Source of the DNA: Pseudoneurospora amorphoporcata
Taxonomy: Eukaryota > Ascomycota > Sordariomycetes > Sordariales > Sordariaceae
Reading direction: 5' to 3'
NCBI GenBank assembly: GCA_033297205.1
Contig: MU859251.1
Location: 1 to 64,000, forward strand
Length of the DNA: 64,000 nt
Both the position numbers and the translations under genes were made by a program. Under the pieces are notes generated by a model. That model searched no databases. It saw only the letters and a list, made by a program, of their open reading frames with translations, and had not been told where the DNA came from. This document shows positions 58,551 through 64,000 of this stretch, piece by piece. Positions within the stretch are counted from its first letter, which is position 1; every line of letters starts with the position of its first letter.

Positions 58551-59498
58551 CAGCTAAGTCGATTCGTGCAGACGGAAGCCGGAGCTTGACGCACATGGTT
58601 GCGGTTGTGGTGGCCAACTGCCGATGTTCCAGATATCGTGGATATTATATGAAGGCGGCGCAACCGGTAGGTAGTTGGACTGTCGGTGACAGGAGAAGAG
58701 TGTTGAAGTTCGTACAAGTATGCAGTTCAAAGGCTGGTAGACGCGAATCGACCGAGAAGTCTCCGGCTAGTATAGACAGCAAGTATAGCGAGGCGACGGC
58801 GACGACGTGTTGTGGGGTTGGGACTGAACCGCAACCCGACGCATCTTGCTGCGGCCGTACTTGAGAGGAGGAGGAGCTTGGAGATGTGGTGTCGGCGCGC
58901 CCGGGTCGAGGATTGTGAATGCGCTTCTCGTCTTCAACGCCGTTTGGTTTTGTCGTCGAAACACTGTTTTTGGAGTTCTGGAAGACGGGAGCCAGGGCAG
59001 CTGCTGGGCGTGGCGGGCCGTCGTGGTCGTGCTGTCTCACGTCACTGGCGGAACTTGGACCTCTGCGCTTGGGGGAGTCAAGTATAGTGGAGGTTGGTGG
59101 AGCTGAAGGATCGTACAGTGTGCGCCTATCCCCCAACACCCCAGACCGCACCGTCCTTGTAGAGTCTGAAGAGCAGCTATGGCACAGTGCGATTTAATAT
59201 AACAAGCTCCATGCTTGCCCCACAGTCATGATCCAGTGCCTGAGCAGCTGAGGTGCTCGCCGCGCAACGTCTACAGATTGACGTTTCCTCATCTCAACAA
59301 CATCACGTAGTCTTCCACCACTCGACGACAACTCCCGACTCATAGGCTTAACTCGAGATTTCGCTGAACTTTGGCCAATCTGCAATTGGTTGTTTTCGAA
59401 CCCACGACAAAAGTCTATACTCGTGCCGGTCGACGGCTGGTCCTATCCCAAGGAGATCGTCCGATTTGAACGCCAGCAACTACTACCGAATATATACG
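58551..59498. promoter_or_regulatory. Divergent promoter region, AP-3 delta / EMC2
   Basis: Both flanking start codons face away from this 948-bp segment. No single motif can be assigned. Open frames inside it (both strands, up to 168 codons) have no family signature. Confidence 0.5.
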
Positions 59499-60634
59499 AT
59501 GGCGCCCTCGCTTCTCTATAACCCGACCAAGCTCCCTCCTTCGGCTGCTCTTCAACTCGCACAGCAAGCCCCCCGTGTCTTGCAAGGTTCGCCATCAAGC
59601 TCCGAGACGGTGGACCAATGGGCAACGTATGAGAATCTGCTGCTAGCATGCCTCCGAACCGGCGATGATGAAGCTGCCGCAAAATGCATGGATCGACTAG
59701 AAGCACGGTTTGGGGCCGATAATGAGAGAGTGATGGCTCTGAGGGGCTTGTTGTCCGAGGCACAGGCCCAGGGCAACCGAGAGCTGGAAGCTGTGCTCAA
59801 GCAATACGATGCGATTCTGGAAGGAAACAGCACCAATATCGTGGGTCATTCATTACTTTATGTCAAGTGTTCTTGGACCGCAGATTTGCTAACCGTCTAT
59901 TGCCTGCGTCTACAGCCTATCACGAAGCGTCGGATTGCCCTCCTACGATCCATGGGCCGCGTCTCGGATGCCGCATCCGCTCTCGTACAACTCCTCGACT
60001 TCTCCCCAACCGATGCCGAGGCCTGGTCTGAGCTGTCCGATCTCTACTTCACACAGGGGCTGTATTCCCAAGCCATCTACGCGTTGGAAGAGGTCCTCCT
60101 CTTGTCGCCCAATGCCTGGAACGTATGCGCTCCTCTCTCATCCGACAGTCTAAGCCCTGTACTAATGTAGCCCGTCTAGATACATGCACGGCTGGGAGAG
60201 TTGCAGTACATGGCTGCTACGACGTCCGGAAACGGCGGTGGATCCCAGCCAAGGTACTTGGCCGAGGCGCTCAAGCGGTTTGCTCGGAGCATTGAGCTAT
60301 GCGACGACTATCTCCGTGGTTACTATGGCCTGAAGCTGGTATGTTTCCGACGGCAGTCATGCGTGAACAGTACTATGCGAACAATATGCTGACAATCCGC
60401 TAGGTCACCACGAGCCTTCTCAAGGAACAGGCCAAGCAGGCCAAGCAAACCGACGACGGCGAGTTCACTCTGCCTGATTCCAAGACAATTGAGCGGCTCG
60501 ACGAGCTTGCGACGGCGAAGCTATCGGAAATTGTTCGTCACAGCACTCTCAAGGACAGGGGCTGGCGCGGCTATGACGAACGTGAGGTTGCAGCCGCCCG
60601 GGAATTGCTCTCACAAAATGGAATTGAGAGGTGA
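59499..60634 (+). CDS. emc2: ER membrane protein complex subunit 2 (TPR protein)
   Basis: Four exons, 59499-59840, 59916-60122, 60180-60338 and 60404-60634, encode 312 residues. EMC2 is the soluble cytosolic subunit of the ER membrane complex. EMC inserts tail-anchored and multi-pass proteins into the ER; EMC2 is a TPR scaffold holding EMC8/9 and part of the insertase vestibule. The N-terminus LLYNPTKLPPSAALQLAQQAP leads to helical TPR-like units, including the best one in exon 2: SPTDAEAWSELSDLYFTQGLYSQAIYALEEVLLLSPNAWN (two halves around residues 145-183). Then IHARLGELQYM and YLAEALKRFARSIELCDDYLRGYYGLKL form another unit. All three introns are phase 0. Length fits the family (about 290-320 residues). 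Confidence 0.95.
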
Positions 60635-61070
60635 GAGATATGATGCCATTGAACGAGGCAGACGGCCAGTCCAGTGCCCGATTCGATATGCCCATTGCCT
60701 ATTTTGACCTCTTGGCACAATGGGAATGTGTTAGCGAAACCCACCGGGCATGAGGGAAGCCGTCGTCGCAATCGGAACGGCCTCTTTGGCGATGGCTGGG
60801 GAGCGAGCGAGTGAGCATCATTGGTACCCTTGCGAGGTACTGTACTTTTGGCTCTTTAGCTGCATTAGTTGACGCAGTGGGTCTTTGGGCAGCGAAAAGG
60901 CATCAAGAAAACCAGCTTCACGTGGCTCCAGTAGATGCCCAAAAGGCGATCCCCTTTGCCTGGTGGTCAGATGGGCGGCGCGGGTGTTCTCAGCCCAACC
61001 AGAAAGAGGACGCCTCCAAGCCCGCGACGGTTGCGTTGATGCAGGTTGCGAAACCTCTCGAACCCCCCAT

Positions 61071-61108
<38 letters not shown>

Positions 61109-64000
61109 ACACAAAATTCCTTGGGCAGAAAAAGGTGTTCATAACTGGCGGCCTGGTTTCGGCACGGAACGACATATGACTGGCTCTCCGGATTGCGTGG
61201 TATCGCAACATGTTTGGTTCACCGGCCACCAGGCCAGGATATCGGCTCATCTTCCGTTTTTCTCCAACGCCATGTACAGCCTAAAGACGAGGTATCCCTG
61301 ACATGATGTCTTTTAAAGAAAGCGCCCACTGGTAATAAATAATAATGAATGAACAAATGTTATCAAATTCCCACATCATCATGAACGGTTTCACAACCTC
61401 CATGTTGCATGGGGCCGGCGGCGAGTCGGTGATGGCTTATACATGCAATCCGGAACAGCAGCCGAGATAATTATCAAGCATCTATCAAATTTTCATTCAT
61501 CACATCAGCATGGCAATTTGAAGATCTGTGGCTGGCGTATGCCGAGATTCTCTAGCGTACATGCGACCAAAGTTGCACTGAACACCACCATGCCATTCAC
61601 GAAAAGATGGCGACTGCAGCCGGAACGATAGAGGGGGTTCAAGACTGTTCGAACGGAATCTTGACTCGCCCAAAGCTTCATATAGACTCTTTGCCATCGA
61701 CTCACTTGTGCAAGTCTGAAGACTCAACATATGGGATTCGCGAACCCTACCAACATCTTCACGAACGGAGGGGAAAGTCGTCGTACCATGCCCCCCTGTC
61801 TCCCCAGTTTTAGTTCCCTTGCCGTCAGCGGACTAAACCTTTTCGATACCCCTGTCCTTAGCACCCAACTTGGGCCAAGCCCCTCTGAAACAAAATCTCA
61901 CCTCTTTCACTCACTACCTATCCACGATGGAGTTGTTTGCCTGGTCGCTTGTGCTCCTCAGTCACTCGGCCAAAGACACAAAGGCATCGAGTATCCGCAA
62001 AAAGACCGTTACCTATGTATGAAGAGGGCAGGGTTACCTGTCTCTAGGCACCGCAGGCAGAACAACACGCTCCGCCTTTACACAAGGTCTCCGTCGTGCT
62101 GCAGTTCCCCCAGCCTTGCCGAGACGCAGCAGTAGCGACTACCCTCTCAGGCCCATGTTCCCCTCCCCTCCGCCGATACCTGTTCCCGGCTCTTCCAGCA
62201 TCATCCAGCTTTGCGTCACGGAAGGGTGCCGTATGTAATTCTATCTTTAGTGCTTCCCGCTGAAGGATCATCTTTTGCTCTGCAAGGGCGAGTGGTTAAA
62301 TCGCATGAAATATTCCTATACATATGGCAAGACGGCCGCCTACAGCAACATCCGCTGACCTTGGACCCGAAATATCAACGCTGGCACTTCAACCAAACAA
62401 ATCTTCCTACCCGTCCTGCCATACGGAGTACCTTGTACCCCCGATACTAGGCGGCTCTTTTTTGCATCCCCATCTCCCTGCCTCCTTGCACTACAGACTG
62501 TGCATACGTTCTGCGTAAACACATCTCGTGCTTCGTCTGCTGCTACTCTACGGCTCAAGTCTTGTGACTAAATCAAAGAGGAGGCACACGTACTTGAAAT
62601 CTCGCAAAGAGTTTCACACACCATAGAAGTAGCCAACCTTATGCCGACTATCATCAACAGTTGAGAACGCCGAGATCGCCACGAACTCTCAACCACCGCG
62701 CACTAAAGCCGGCCAACCAGAAACCCACGGAATCCTACAGGAATACAACGGTACGTGGTCATCTCTTTTTATTGCTGCTTCGTGGTCTGTCTTAAAACCA
62801 CGCCTCTCTCCTTCTTCAGTGTTAAGTGTCTGCTATTCGCGGAGCATTCTCTTCTCCCTCTGCTGCCCTCTATCAGCAGTAGCGGGAAGTTGTTCGCCCC
62901 TCCGTCTGTCTTGGCGGGATCGCCAGTTCGCAAAGCCGCGGGGAAACTCCCGTCTATAGGGCAGTGTGAGGATGAAGGTGTGTGGAATCACTCGTAAGAT
63001 TCTCCAAGCGCTCAACACGAACCGATCCGTTGGCAAACATGTTTAAAATCAACCTCTTGTACACACGAGGTCAAGGAACAGGCCAGCCAAATGCAGCGAC
63101 GGTCCGTCACTGTCGTCCTTGTTGGCTGCAAATTCCTTACTTCTCTTCCCCCCTTGCGTGAGATCTAGCGAGACAGAGGCTTCCCGCAGTCCACGCTACC
63201 CCAGACTTCTCTTGTGACAAATTCTATAGAACCTCCAAGGCTTCTAGATGTTGATCAACCCCTCATTGACCAATTGGGCACTAACAGCCAAGACCACAGG
63301 GTACATACTCGACCATCAGCTCGACGTTGTGCTGTCAGATCACCTCTGGTACGTTTTTAGACATGTTCTTCTTTTCCTGTTAAGCCCTTTTTGAATCAGT
63401 TTCTTGTTTCTACCCACCGCACCTATCCAGACCAACTGAGCCAACCGCGAGCCTTGACAACCCTGTCAGCTCTGTTACATAGGTAGCCTGGCTCCTCAAC
63501 AATCGGCTTGCCCCGCTGTCGTTCCCCTCGTTGTCGATCTGATCTAGATCCCTTGTTCGCCATCTGCCTGCTGTCGCTTGTGAATGTCGTTTTTTCCTCT
63601 CATGCTGACCTGATATCCCAGCCAACCTATTTTCCATCCACCCTTGCCGGTATCTCTGGCGACCCCCTTCCCTCAGCCATATTGCCATTCGGGCCATTAT
63701 CCAGGACACCTAACGATTCCATCTGTAAAATCAACACCAAAGTTCAGCGACCTATCTCGAACTGGCGCTTTACAATTCTCAAGTCAACAACTCTCAAGTG
63801 AAACACGGAGACCCTTTCGACATTCGGCTTACTCACTCCAGCTTCTTCATACGGGTAACGGAGAGTCACTCTGGACGGTCTTGAGATTGACAAGAAGGGA
63901 GAAGACGTGACCAATCATCCACGTCCATCCACAAATTACACCAAAACCTGCCGCGACCAGCAATAGCACGGGAGGCGCAAGCCACCACCACACCTCACCA
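60635..64000. other. Intergenic, with probable leader of a gene beyond the window
   Basis: No coding gene is supported. A poly(T) tract lies at 61076-61107. From about 62,700 onward the sequence is C/T-rich with many candidate splice-like words and short frames, as in long fungal 5' leaders. If so, the start codon would lie beyond 64,000 on the plus strand. Confidence 0.4.
61076..61107 (+). repeat. Poly(T) homopolymer, 32 bp
   Basis: An uninterrupted run of 32 T, preceded by ATGAAAC and followed by GACACAAAA. It is the only long homopolymer here with T on the plus strand. Confidence 0.9.

Noticed and set aside
1..64000. Dispersed 5S rRNA genes, CRISPR arrays, prokaryotic operons
   Set aside because: I scanned for the typical Neurospora 5S start and for regularly spaced repeats and found none; the gene structures are eukaryotic.

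Overview
This window is nuclear DNA from a filamentous ascomycete, most likely Sordariales of the Neurospora/Sordaria type. The evidence is short spliced introns (about 50-130 bp) with GT..AG ends and CTAAC/TAAC branch sites, long 5' leaders, polyproline and polyserine microsatellites inside coding exons, and fungal gene families (Zn2Cys6 regulator, LCCL membrane protein, DUF3176, DUF3435, a Rrn10-like protein). The genus is an inference. Nothing points to an operon, plasmid, phage or CRISPR array.

Layout. Positions 1-11,300 are a gene graveyard: a broken DUF3435/FluG-type tyrosine-recombinase-like gene (786-2102), a broken DUF3176 membrane-protein gene (2692-4983), an intact tRNA-Arg(ACG) (7985-8056) and a broken CSA/Rad28 (ERCC8-type) WD40 gene (8891-10470), all on the minus strand. 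A short Rrn10-like gene, predicted to be part of the RNA polymerase I upstream activating factor, follows at 11,366-12,149. Positions 12,150-23,289 are a large gene-free interval with three long poly(A) tracts and a small inverted-repeat element; its right end is presumably the leader and promoter of the next gene.

The gene-bearing part runs from 23.3 to 60.6 kb: a 1,199-residue Zn2Cys6 transcription factor (+, six exons); atg5 (-, four exons), convergent with it; a 1,434-residue low-complexity protein with four copies of a short composite motif (-); a 6 kb intergenic region with an AT-rich tandem repeat; ACC deaminase (+), an anion:cation-symporter-type MFS transporter (+), and an alpha/beta-hydrolase-fold protein lacking all three catalytic residues (+); then an LCCL-domain membrane protein (-), divergent from QTRT2, the accessory subunit of queuine tRNA-ribosyltransferase (+). 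QTRT2 converges on the AP-3 delta adaptin gene (-), which is divergent from EMC2 (+). Positions 60,635-64,000 hold no recognisable gene; the last 1.3 kb looks like a 5' leader or promoter of a gene beyond the window.

The genes are mostly unrelated housekeeping functions: autophagy, vesicle coats, ER membrane insertion, tRNA modification and rRNA transcription. The only functional pairing suggested by adjacency is ACC deaminase with the transporter next to it, and that is weak. Exon joins were derived by hand from splice sites, reading-frame closure and family similarity; all joined frames close without internal stops. No database search was possible.
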